Assembly: GCA_947632185.1 (NCBI GenBank)
Contig: CANROH010000005.1
Location: 1 to 47,404 of the forward strand
Length of the DNA stretch: 47,404 nucleotides
Source: an uncultured Clostridia bacterium
GTDB lineage: Bacteria > Bacillota > Clostridia > TANB77 > CAG-508
Reading direction: 5' to 3'
Shown here: in pieces, positions 8,811-15,523 of the stretch
How positions within the stretch are numbered: position 1 is the stretch's first letter
Layout: each line of letters opens with the position of its first letter
The notes under the pieces: model-generated
What the model saw: only the letters and a program-made list of their open reading frames with translations
What the model was told of the DNA's origin: nothing
Databases searched by the model: none
Made by a program: the position numbers and the translations under genes

Positions 8811-8839
8811 TTGTAATTAAAGTATAGTAGATATACAAT
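8811..8839 (+). promoter_or_regulatory. Sigma-A-type promoter of the acidic-repeat helicase gene, with flanking ATTACAAT copies
   Basis: TTGTAA (8811-8816), 17 bases, then TACAAT (8834-8839). The octamer ATTACAAT occurs at 8790-8797 and 8843-8850 and inverted at 8810-8817, where it overlaps the -35. This looks like operator spacing but is unproven. The unit would be the helicase-like gene with possible read-through into sigG. Confidence 0.45.
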
Positions 8840-8889
8840 TGTATTACAATAAATTATAAGTTCTACTTTTAATTATGGAGGTAATAAAA

Positions 8890-10980
8890 TTGGACGAAAA
8901 AAAATATAATAAAAAATTACACAAAGATGAAGATATAGACAAAAAAGATGAAGAAATTGATGAAGACGACGAAGAATATGAAGAAGTAGATGAAGATGAC
9001 GAAGAATATGAAGAAGAATATGAAGAAGCAGACGAAGATGATGAAGAATACGAAGAAGTAGATGAAGACGACGAAGAATATGAAGAAGCAGACGAAGATG
9101 ATGAAGAATACGAAGAAGTAGATGAAGATGACGAAGAATATGAAGAAGTAGATGAAGATGACGAAGAATATGAAGAAGAATATGAAGACGACGAAGAATA
9201 TGAAGAAGTAGAAGAAGACGACGAAGAATATGAAGAAGCAGATGAAGATGACGAAGAATATGAAGAGGCAGATGAAGACGACGAAGAATATGAAGAAGTA
9301 GATGAAGACGACGAAGAATATGAAGAAGCAGATGAAGATGACGAAGAATATGAAGAAGTAGATGAAGATGACGAAGAATATGAAGAAGTAGATGAAAACG
9401 ACGAAGAAAATGAAGAAGTAGATGAAAACGACGAAGAAAATGATGAAAATAGATTATATCCTAAAGAATTGGAAAATATAGAACTTGAATATGCATATTT
9501 AGGATTAATGTTTAATAATCCAAAAGCAATTTCTAGATATTATTTTAAATATGAAGATTGTCAATTTTCTAATGAAGAGTTAAAGAATCTTTATAAAATA
9601 ATTATTTTTAGAGATGGTGAATCCTATGCACCTGCAATTGCTAAAGCCAAGTTCCAATTACCGAAAGAAACAACTAATACTTATGATTTAAAATTAAAAA
9701 TAAGAAAAATGGTCTTATCTAAAAATTATGATTTAGAAAATGTTTATGTGGAATTAAAAAAATTATTTATTTTGAAGAAAAATTATATAGTTGCTCCAAC
9801 ATCAGCAATAAGAGATAAGATATTAGAAATTCAAAATTATGAATTATATAAAGATATGACTGTTGAAGAAGTTGAAAGTGCATTAGAACAGATAACAGTT
9901 ACTACAGGACTATCTCAGGGAAGGTTGAATGAAGATACTACAAATTTCTTATTATCTGGTGAAAATGAATTAAGTAATGGAATATCTATACCATTTAATA
10001 TACTTTCTACTGTTTTTAAGGGTATAAGAAAAGGTGAAACAATGTGTTATGCAATGCCTTCAAATTCAGGTAAAAGTAGATTTACAATTAATTTGGCGGC
10101 TTATATAGCTTTTATTCATAAAGAAAAAGTTTTGATTATATCAAATGAGATGTCAGAAGAAAAAATGAAATTATGTATGATTACTACTATTATCAATAAT
10201 CCTGAAATTCAAAAATTCCACGGACAAAATTTGAGTAAAACAGAAGGAGAATTACTTGAATTAAAATTCAGACCTGACAAAAATAAAAAAATAAAATGTG
10301 ATGAAAATGGATTTATTCTAAGAAAAGAAAATGAGTCACAAGAGGAATACATTGATAGATTAAAGAAAAACTCTACAGAGTTTAATCAAACAATTGCAGT
10401 TACAGAGTGGGTAAATACGCAATTAAATAATTCAATCTTCTTTATACACATTACAGAACATACTAATGATGATTTAAGAAAAATAATAATGAATTATTAT
10501 TATAAAGAAGGAATACATTATATGTTTTATGATACATTAAAAGCAGATACAGCCAATATTGGTAATAGTGATGAAGTTAAGAAAACTGCTACAATACTTT
10601 CTAATTTAGCACAAAAATTTAAAATTTTTATTGCATCATCTATGCAATTATTAGAAAGTAATACATTACCAGTAAATTTAACAATTAATGATATGTCTGC
10701 AAGTAAAACTGCAAAAGAAGTTTTAGATACTTTATGTTTAATTAAGCAAATTAGTAGGCATTCATTGCATAAATATGAATATTCTGATACAGATCAGTTT
10801 AATAAATGTTATGAAATAGAGGTTCCTAAAAATACAGATGTTAGATTTTATGGATGTGTTGTTGATAAAAATAGAGCTGGAGCTAAACCAACAGTATTAT
10901 TTAGATTAAATTTAGCATATAATATATGGGAAGAATTAGGGTATTTAAGGTTAAAACAAACAGAAATTCAAGATGATTAG
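8890..10980 (+). CDS. DnaB-like helicase/RecA-fold ATPase with long acidic N-terminal repeat
   Basis: The start is TTG 8890, with GGAGG at 8877-8881 eight bases before it. Residues about 24-187 are roughly 16 copies of an acidic decapeptide (DEDDEEYEEV type). Then comes a DnaB-N-like helical domain (LEYAYLGLMFNNPKAISRYY) and a DnaB-C-like ATPase. This has Walker A PSNSGKS, the catalytic-Glu segment IISNEMSEE, Walker B region MFYDTLKAD, the sensor-like ASSMQL and an Arg-finger region VVDKNRAG. ATPase residues look intact, so it is probably active. About 70 extra residues sit between the Walker A domain part and Walker B compared with DnaB. It occupies the gap between sigE and sigG, which are normally adjacent. 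A role in sporulation DNA metabolism is inference only. It is not the main replicative DnaB by appearance. Confidence 0.75.
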   Translation: MDEKKYNKKLHKDEDIDKKDEEIDEDDEEYEEVDEDDEEYEEEYEEADEDDEEYEEVDEDDEEYEEADEDDEEYEEVDEDDEEYEEVDEDDEEYEEEYEDDEEYEEVEEDDEEYEEADEDDEEYEEADEDDEEYEEVDEDDEEYEEADEDDEEYEEVDEDDEEYEEVDENDEENEEVDENDEENDENRLYPKELENIELEYAYLGLMFNNPKAISRYYFKYEDCQFSNEELKNLYKIIIFRDGESYAPAIAKAKFQLPKETTNTYDLKLKIRKMVLSKNYDLENVYVELKKLFILKKNYIVAPTSAIRDKILEIQNYELYKDMTVEEVESALEQITVTTGLSQGRLNEDTTNFLLSGENELSNGISIPFNILSTVFKGIRKGETMCYAMPSNSGKSRFTINLAAYIAFIHKEKVLIISNEMSEEKMKLCMITTIINNPEIQKFHGQNLSKTEGELLELKFRPDKNKKIKCDENGFILRKENESQEEYIDRLKKNSTEFNQTIAVTEWVNTQLNNSIFFIHITEHTNDDLRKIIMNYYYKEGIHYMFYDTLKADTANIGNSDEVKKTATILSNLAQKFKIFIASSMQLLESNTLPVNLTINDMSASKTAKEVLDTLCLIKQISRHSLHKYEYSDTDQFNKCYEIEVPKNTDVRFYGCVVDKNRAGAKPTVLFRLNLAYNIWEELGYLRLKQTEIQDD
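8959..9450 (+). repeat. In-frame 30-bp tandem repeat coding for acidic decapeptides
   Basis: About 16 units of roughly 30 bp (GAAGATGACGAAGAATATGA type) code for D-E-D-D-E-E-Y-E-E-(V/A). Fourteen units keep DDEEYEE and the last two are degenerate (NDEEN). Two units carry a short EEY expansion. Synonymous changes (GAC/GAT, GTA/GCA) occur between units, so the array is not freshly made. Copy number could vary by slippage. Confidence 0.9.
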
Positions 10981-10992
10981 AGTATAAAAATG

Positions 10993-11037
10993 CCTCCTTT
11001 TGGAAATAATGTATATAACATTATTTTCAAGAGGAGG
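10993..11037 (+). promoter_or_regulatory. sigG leader stem-loop sequestering the SD site (possible terminator)
   Basis: CCTCCTTTTGGAAATAATGT (10993-11012) pairs over 20 continuous bp, with two G-U pairs, to 11018-11037. The latter includes the sigG SD sequence GAGGAGG (11031-11037). The loop is 5 bases and a T-rich TTTTATTTT follows. It starts 12 bases after the helicase stop. It should block sigG translation on read-through RNA and may also terminate transcription. A leader hairpin that dampens sigG translation is known in B. subtilis. Confidence 0.85.
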
Positions 11038-11044
11038 TTTTATT

Positions 11045-11818
11045 TTGATTAATAGAGTAGAAATTGCAAATGTAAACACCTCTAAATTACAAGTATTAAC
11101 GCAAGAAGAAACAAAAGAATTATTTGAAAAAATGCATAATGGAGATAAAAGTGCAAGAGAAAAATTAATAAATGGAAATTTAAGATTGGTTTTAAGTGTA
11201 ATTCAGAGATTTTGTGGCAGAGGAGAAAATGCAGATGACTTATTTCAGGTTGGATGTGTTGGGTTAATAAAGGCTATAGATAATTTTGATACAAGCCTAG
11301 ATATTCAATTATCAACATATGGAGTTCCAATGATAATTGGAGAAGTTAGAAGGTATTTAAGAGATAATAATATGGTAAGAGTTAGTAGGTCAGTTAGAGA
11401 TTTAGCTTATAAGGTGCTTCAAGCAAAAGAAAAAATTACAAGAGAAAAAGGTAAAGAACCAACAATTGATGATTTAGCAAAAGAATTAAATGTTGAAAAG
11501 GAGGAAATTGTACTTAGTTTAGATGCTATTCAAGATCCAGTATCTTTACAAGAACCTGTTTATAATGATGGAGCTGATAGCTTGTCAATTATGGATCAAG
11601 TAAAAGATAAAAAAAATACTGATGAAATGTGGGCAGAAAACATAACCATGAATGAAGCTTTAAAAAGACTTAATGATAAAGAAAGAATGATAATAGATAA
11701 ACGATTTTTTTTAGGTAGAACTCAAATGGAAGTTGCAAATGAAATAGGAATTTCACAAGCACAAGTATCAAGACTAGAAAAAACTGCGATTGAGCATATG
11801 AGAAGATTATATAAATAG
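11045..11818 (+). CDS. sigG: Sporulation sigma factor SigG
   Basis: This is the late forespore sigma factor. It shows the family N-terminus RVEIANVNTSKLQVLTQEE, region 2 (NLRLVLSVIQRFCGRGENAD, DLFQVGCVGLIKAIDNFD, STYGVPMIIGEVRRYLRDNN), region 3 (DAIQDPVSLQEPVYNDG), and a region 4 helix-turn-helix (QMEVANEIGISQAQVSRLEK). The start is TTG 11045, seven bases after GAGGAGG. The upstream in-frame ATG at 11000 lies inside the leader stem and has no SD. Length 258 aa matches the family. No forespore-type promoter could be recognised inside the upstream gene's end, so its own promoter is unresolved. Confidence 0.95.
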   Translation: MINRVEIANVNTSKLQVLTQEETKELFEKMHNGDKSAREKLINGNLRLVLSVIQRFCGRGENADDLFQVGCVGLIKAIDNFDTSLDIQLSTYGVPMIIGEVRRYLRDNNMVRVSRSVRDLAYKVLQAKEKITREKGKEPTIDDLAKELNVEKEEIVLSLDAIQDPVSLQEPVYNDGADSLSIMDQVKDKKNTDEMWAENITMNEALKRLNDKERMIIDKRFFLGRTQMEVANEIGISQAQVSRLEKTAIEHMRRLYK

Positions 11819-11837
11819 AGAATTTTATTCTCTATTT
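11813..11837. terminator. Hairpin between convergent sigG and ylmC-like gene
   Basis: AAATAGAGAAT (11813-11823) pairs perfectly with ATTCTCTATTT (11827-11837), with a TTT loop. The following T run is poor. It may work as a weak terminator or as a 3' end stabiliser for sigG. Confidence 0.5.
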
Positions 11838-11849
11838 ATATAATTAAAG

Positions 11850-12089
11850 TTAATTTAGTTCTACTAATATTACATCTTCACCTATCGTTTTTATGGATTT
11901 CCAAGGAATTATAATATCATTTCCAGTGGAAAAAATATTAAAGAATTTTGTGTTTCCAGGAACTATAATATTTGTTATAGTTCCTGTTTTAAAATCTGCA
12001 GTTACATCTTGAACATAACCAAGACGTTTGCCATCATTTATATTAATAACTTCTTTATGTTTAAAATCCAATCCCTTTTTATCATTCAT
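11850..12089 (-). CDS. YlmC/YmxH-family spore protein (PRC-barrel)
   Basis: This 79-residue PRC-barrel protein has the family patterns DFKHKEVININDGKRLGYVQD, IVPGN, and IIPWKSIKTIGEDVILVE. The YlmC/YmxH family is restricted to spore formers and has no defined biochemical role. In B. subtilis ylmC lies just downstream of sigG. Here it is also next to sigG but on the opposite strand. On the minus strand GGAGG stands about 11 bases before the ATG (12087-12089), and a sigma-E-like promoter lies upstream. Length is normal for the family. Confidence 0.85.
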   Translation of the reverse strand: MNDKKGLDFKHKEVININDGKRLGYVQDVTADFKTGTITNIIVPGNTKFFNIFSTGNDIIIPWKSIKTIGEDVILVELN

Positions 12090-12120
12090 AGATTGCCTCC
12101 TAATAAATTATTTATATTAA

Positions 12121-12148
12121 ATTTTATGCATAAAAAAACTTCATATTA
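12121..12148 (-). promoter_or_regulatory. Candidate sigma-E promoter of the ylmC-like gene
   Basis: On the minus strand TAATATG is followed after 13 bases by CATAAAAT. The sigma-E consensus is about KMATATT, 13-15 bases, CATACANT. Matches are 6/7 and 7/8. It lies 32 bases before the start codon. Confidence 0.4.
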
Positions 12149-12172
12149 GTGTAATAAATAATATGGCTAAGT

Positions 12173-12201
12173 TTGACTTATATCATAAAATATGATATAA
12201 T
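12173..12201 (+). promoter_or_regulatory. Strong sigma-A promoter with extended -10
   Basis: TTGACT (12173-12178), a 17-base spacer, then TATAAT (12196-12201), preceded by TG one base upstream. It is one of the best promoters in the window and drives the 83-aa membrane protein. Confidence 0.8.
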
Positions 12202-12259
12202 ATTACAGAATATTGAAAAACAATATATCAAAATTCGAATTAGGAGGAAAAGTTAACAC

Positions 12260-12511
12260 ATGAAACGGATTTTAAAGATCTTTGGAAGTGTTATCCTGGG
12301 AGCAATTGCAGTGTTGGTAATAAGTTTGGCACTATATTACTCAATGTTTGTACTTGAACTCATAGCAGAATTTATAATGCACGTCATTGAAATATCTGCA
12401 GAGTATATCTTGAGCAATATTTTGCCAGCAATATGCATCATCATTGCAGTTGCAATAGGAACAGTCATTTTCGAAGTAATTTGCCGGGCAATTAAAAAAA
12501 GGAAAAAGTAA
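12260..12511 (+). CDS. Small two-segment membrane protein of unknown function
   Basis: I do not recognise a family. The 83-residue product has a short basic N-terminus (MKRILK), a hydrophobic segment at about 8-34, a central stretch with acidic residues (AEFIMHVIEISAEY), a second hydrophobic segment at about 53-74, and a basic tail (RAIKKRKK). AGGAGG precedes ATG 12260. By count GC is 34% (86 of 252), visibly richer than the next genes, and codons such as CGG, CTG, GTC and ATC appear. With its own strong promoter and a GC-rich terminator it looks like a self-contained cassette, perhaps acquired. A stress or toxin-like membrane peptide is possible but unsupported. Confidence 0.65.
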   Translation: MKRILKIFGSVILGAIAVLVISLALYYSMFVLELIAEFIMHVIEISAEYILSNILPAICIIIAVAIGTVIFEVICRAIKKRKK

Positions 12512-12531
12512 TTTGTTAACGAAAAATCCAG

Positions 12532-12563
12532 AGCGGATCGACTGCGATCCGCTTACTTTTTTT
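12532..12563 (+). terminator. GC-rich intrinsic terminator
   Basis: AGCGGATCG (12532-12540) pairs perfectly with CGATCCGCT (12545-12553) around an ACTG loop, followed by TACTTTTTTT. Its GC content is unlike the AT-rich terminators elsewhere in the window. Confidence 0.85.
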
Positions 12564-12627
12564 ATATTTATGAATAATTTTACAATTTATGGAAAGTATA
12601 CTAGAAAATAATAAACGAGGAGAGAGT

Positions 12628-12939
12628 ATGCAAACAAGCATTAATAATGTAATTTTTTTAAAAAATGCGGAATCTAACATTATAGATGAAGCAATTGTTA
12701 TTTTAAAAGATAATATTAAAATAAATGATATTAAAGATAATGATATTGAAAAAATAGATAAAATAGAAAAAATAAATATATTGAAAGAGGCAGAAATATT
12801 AATAAATCAAAAAATAGATAAATCTAATTTGCAATTCGAGAAATTTAAAATAAAAAAATTAGAAAAAAAAATAAAAATTTTAAAAATAGTAAATGTTTTG
12901 CTTGTCATAAGCACAATAGTTTTGTTAATTTTAAAATAA
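12628..12939 (+). CDS. Hypothetical protein with C-terminal membrane anchor
   Basis: The product is 103 residues from ATG 12628, chosen because GAGGAGAG stands just before it. An ATG 39 bases upstream has no SD. It is rich in Ile, Lys, Asn and Asp, with a helical charged region (about 35-80) and a single hydrophobic segment at the very end (about 83-102), so it may be tail-anchored and face the cytoplasm. I see no known domain. It lies just before the spoIVFA-like gene, but a sigma-E-like site between them suggests separate control. Confidence 0.55.
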   Translation: MQTSINNVIFLKNAESNIIDEAIVILKDNIKINDIKDNDIEKIDKIEKINILKEAEILINQKIDKSNLQFEKFKIKKLEKKIKILKIVNVLLVISTIVLLILK

Positions 12940-12952
12940 ATAAAATTAATTA

Positions 12953-12981
12953 TCATAAACCTTTCTTGTATGGAATATATT
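12953..12981 (+). promoter_or_regulatory. Candidate sigma-E promoter of the M23/M50 pair
   Basis: TCATAAA (12953-12959), a 14-base spacer, then AATATATT (12974-12981). The -35 fits the sigma-E consensus fully and the -10 matches 6 of 8. The B. subtilis spoIVF operon is sigma-E dependent. AT richness makes chance matches likely. Confidence 0.3.
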
Positions 12982-13008
12982 AGAAACATATAAGAGAGGT
13001 GTATTTTT

Positions 13009-13884
13009 TTGGAAAGAATTTTAAATGATGATGAAAAAATTAGAAAAGCAGAAGAAATTTACTATAGGAGAAATAATCAAAATTTTAATGTTGGAAATAA
13101 GCCAACTGTAAAAAAAGATAAAGTATTAAAAGATAAAATTTTACTTCAATTATTAGTTATGATTAATATTGCAATATTAATATTTTGTATACAAAATAGA
13201 GATTTTATATTTACTACAGAATTTTTAAATGTTTTAAATGACTATAATAATAGAGTAAGTTCTAAAGTTGTGGAGTTTTTTAGTGGAATTTTGAATGGAA
13301 GAAGTGATGATAATGAAAATATAGTTGAAAATGAATTTGTAAAAGATGAAATAAATAAGGAAAATGTTCAAAATCAAGGACAAAATAATTCTGAAGAAAA
13401 TGGTGGTACACAAAGCGAGAATAATGAAGAAACAATAATGCAAGAAAGTAGTAGTTCAATCAGTGAAATGGAATTAGATATACAAAACTTAAAATCAGCA
13501 TATAGTTTTGTAAAACCAATAAATGGTATTGTGAGTTCTGGGTTTGGAGCAAGAGAATCAGAATATCAAAATGTAACGGGATATCATACAGGAATAGATT
13601 TAGCAGCAGATAAAGGAACAATAATAAAAGCATCTATGCAAGGAATAGTTGAACAAGTTTCTAGTCAAGGAGACTATGGAAAACATGTAAAAATAAGATG
13701 CAATAATGTAACTACATTATATGCTCATTGTTCTAAAATATATGTAAAAGAAGGACAAATTGTTGCCCAAAATCAAGAGATAGCAACCGTTGGAAGTACT
13801 GGAAATAGTACAGGACCACATTTGCATTTCGAGATTAGAGTTGAAGATAGATTTGTAGATCCAGCAAAAATAATTGAATTTTAA
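13009..13884 (+). CDS. Membrane M23/LytM protein, SpoIVFA-like (SpoIIQ-like domain)
   Basis: The N-terminus is cytoplasmic (about 45 aa), followed by one membrane segment (about 46-62), an Asn/Glu-rich linker (about 95-155), and a LytM/M23 domain (about 165-291). The domain keeps both zinc motifs, YHTGID (HxxxD) and GPHLHFE (HxH). It is followed after 50 bases by an M50 protease, the layout of spoIVFA-spoIVFB, where SpoIVFA holds the pro-sigma-K protease inactive. Unlike my recollection of B. subtilis SpoIVFA, whose LytM domain is degenerate, the metal ligands here are intact. It may therefore still cut peptidoglycan or be closer to SpoIIQ. The start is TTG 13009, with AGAGAGGTG upstream. Confidence 0.75.
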   Translation: MERILNDDEKIRKAEEIYYRRNNQNFNVGNKPTVKKDKVLKDKILLQLLVMINIAILIFCIQNRDFIFTTEFLNVLNDYNNRVSSKVVEFFSGILNGRSDDNENIVENEFVKDEINKENVQNQGQNNSEENGGTQSENNEETIMQESSSSISEMELDIQNLKSAYSFVKPINGIVSSGFGARESEYQNVTGYHTGIDLAADKGTIIKASMQGIVEQVSSQGDYGKHVKIRCNNVTTLYAHCSKIYVKEGQIVAQNQEIATVGSTGNSTGPHLHFEIRVEDRFVDPAKIIEF

Positions 13885-13934
13885 AGTTATTATTAATGCT
13901 GATAAAAAATTATAGTTCGTTTTAAGAGGAAGAT

Positions 13935-14555
13935 ATGAAGATAGAAATTAATATGAAGATTATTTTAATTTTAATTCTACTTTTAATAATAAAAAATATA
14001 AATACTTATATAATTTTTATTATATTTATTCTTATACATGAATTAGCACATTTGATAATGGGAATTATGATAGGTGGAGTGCCAAAAAAATTAACAATAA
14101 GCCCATTTGGTGCATCATTGGAATTTTATACTTATGGTAAGAATAATTCAGTTTGTAGAATATTGTTTTTTTTAATTGGACCGCTTTTAAATTTGATAAT
14201 TGCATTAGTAATTATGAATTTTAATTGGGATATATATTTTAAACAAGAAATAATTTTTACTAATCTAGCTATTGGAATTTTTAATTTGATGCCAATTTTA
14301 CCTCTTGATGGAGGAAAGATTCTAAGAGAATTATTTAAAATTTTTATTGGTACAGATAAATCAAATAAATATACAATGATTATAAGTAAAGTAATATTAT
14401 TTATTATTTCTTTTACATATGCTATTTTAATAGTAAAAATAAAAAATATAATGATATTATTTTTATTAATATATTTGTGGTATTTATATAAGATAGAAGA
14501 AAGAAAAATACTTTTATATGAAAAGGCTAGTAATAGTATAAAAAATATGATTTAA
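13935..14555 (+). CDS. spoIVFB: M50 site-2 protease, SpoIVFB-like (pro-sigma-K processing)
   Basis: It is an intramembrane zinc metalloprotease with about five membrane segments. HELAH (residues 35-39) provides the HExxH zinc site, and NLMPILPLDGGKI (about 117-129) provides the second motif with the Asp ligand. In B. subtilis SpoIVFB cuts pro-sigma-K in the mother cell under control of SpoIVFA and BofA. A bofC gene also exists in this window. At 206 aa it ends after the membrane domain and lacks the C-terminal CBS domain of B. subtilis SpoIVFB (about 288 aa). The SD GAGGAAG precedes ATG 13935. Confidence 0.8.
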   Translation: MKIEINMKIILILILLLIIKNINTYIIFIIFILIHELAHLIMGIMIGGVPKKLTISPFGASLEFYTYGKNNSVCRILFFLIGPLLNLIIALVIMNFNWDIYFKQEIIFTNLAIGIFNLMPILPLDGGKILRELFKIFIGTDKSNKYTMIISKVILFIISFTYAILIVKIKNIMILFLLIYLWYLYKIEERKILLYEKASNSIKNMI

Positions 14556-14566
14556 ATCTATGGTAC

Positions 14567-14595
14567 TTGAAATTCGATAAATTTAATAGTATTCT
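14567..14595 (+). promoter_or_regulatory. Sigma-A-type promoter
   Basis: TTGAAA (14567-14572), 17 bases, then TATTCT (14590-14595), about 35 bases before the next gene. Confidence 0.5.
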
Positions 14596-14630
14596 ATACT
14601 TATAAAATAAAAAAGAGTGTAAGTAAGAGT

Positions 14631-15071
14631 ATGAAAAAAAGTAAATTCATTTTATGCATATATTTTATTATTTTAATATTATTTTTAAGTATTATTATTA
14701 CATATATAAAAAATGGAATAGATATGCATAAATTAAATGATATGTATAATGATATAGAAATTTTAGAAGATAAGATTAATTTATATTATTTAGATAATGG
14801 TAATTTACCAGTAATAAATAATAAAATAATAGATTTTAAAGAATATTCTACAAATCCAAATGATAGTGATATTTTTTATGAAATCGATTTAAACAAATTA
14901 GAAAATTTAAAACTAACATATGGAAATGGGATTGAAGGAGAAAAAGATAAATATATAATAAATGAACAAAGTCATACAATATATTATTATAAAGGATTAA
15001 AAGTTGGAAAATGGAAAATTTACACCACAAAAGTAGATTATTCATTAATTGAAGTTGAAAAATATCAATAA
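14631..15071 (+). CDS. Membrane-anchored secreted protein, pilin-like C-terminal fold suspected
   Basis: It is 146 residues long, with an N-terminal signal-anchor (about 5-27), then a long helix (DMYNDIEILEDKINLYYLDN) and a region with GNLPV, NPND, YEIDLNKLENLKLTYG, YIINEQSHTIYYYKGLKVG. The pattern of one long hydrophobic-then-amphipathic helix followed by a small beta domain resembles type II/IV pseudopilin-like proteins, but the prepilin peptidase site is not clear. I would call it hypothetical. It has its own promoter and lies between spoIVFB and the rpsF operon. Confidence 0.6.
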   Translation: MKKSKFILCIYFIILILFLSIIITYIKNGIDMHKLNDMYNDIEILEDKINLYYLDNGNLPVINNKIIDFKEYSTNPNDSDIFYEIDLNKLENLKLTYGNGIEGEKDKYIINEQSHTIYYYKGLKVGKWKIYTTKVDYSLIEVEKYQ

Positions 15072-15085
15072 AATTTATAAAAAAC

Positions 15086-15114
15086 TTGTCAAATAATAAA
15101 AAGTATGTTAAAAT
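15086..15114 (+). promoter_or_regulatory. Promoter of the rpsF-ssb-rpsR operon
   Basis: TTGTCA (15086-15091), 17 bases, then TAAAAT (15109-15114). A leader of about 95 bases follows, with two weak AT hairpins. No clear S6-S18 autoregulatory motif could be recognised. Confidence 0.6.
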
Positions 15115-15216
15115 ATGTCAGTATTAAAAATATAGTTGTTATATTTATGACAATTATATTTTTATCCTTACTCATATAAAAATATGGGTTTAATATCCAA
15201 AAGGAGGTGAAAGATA

Positions 15217-15504
15217 ATGAATAAATACGAGACAATATTCATTATTAATCCAAATGTTGAAGATGCTGGAGTTAAAGATTTAACAAAAAAATTCTCAGAC
15301 ATTATTAATAGTGATGGAAAAGTAGAGTCAGTAGAAGAGTTAGGAAAGAAAAAATTAGCTTATGAAATCCAAAAAAATTCAGAAGGTATATATGTATTGA
15401 TTAACTTTGAAGCTGCCCCAAGTTTGATAAAAGAACTTGAAAGAGTATACAGAATTACAGACGAAGTTATAAAATTCATCGTTGTAAGAAAAGATGAAGA
15501 ATAG
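15217..15504 (+). CDS. rpsF: 30S ribosomal protein S6
   Basis: It is a component of the 30S platform that binds with S18. At 95 aa it shows family patterns NKYETIFIINPN, ELGKKKLAYEIQKNSEGIYVLINFEA and ITDEVIKFIVVRKDE. AAGGAGGTG precedes ATG 15217. It is the first gene of the classic rpsF-ssb-rpsR operon. Confidence 0.97.
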   Translation: MNKYETIFIINPNVEDAGVKDLTKKFSDIINSDGKVESVEELGKKKLAYEIQKNSEGIYVLINFEAAPSLIKELERVYRITDEVIKFIVVRKDEE

Positions 15505-15523
15505 TAAGAAAGGCGGAATTTAT

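Noticed and set aside
8959..9450. CRISPR-like regular repeats
   Set aside because: The units are contiguous, in frame, without unique spacers, and encode an acidic protein tract behind a proper start.
15115..15216. S6-S18 autoregulatory RNA in the rpsF leader
   Set aside because: Only weak AT hairpins are seen, without the expected conserved CCG-bulge motif.
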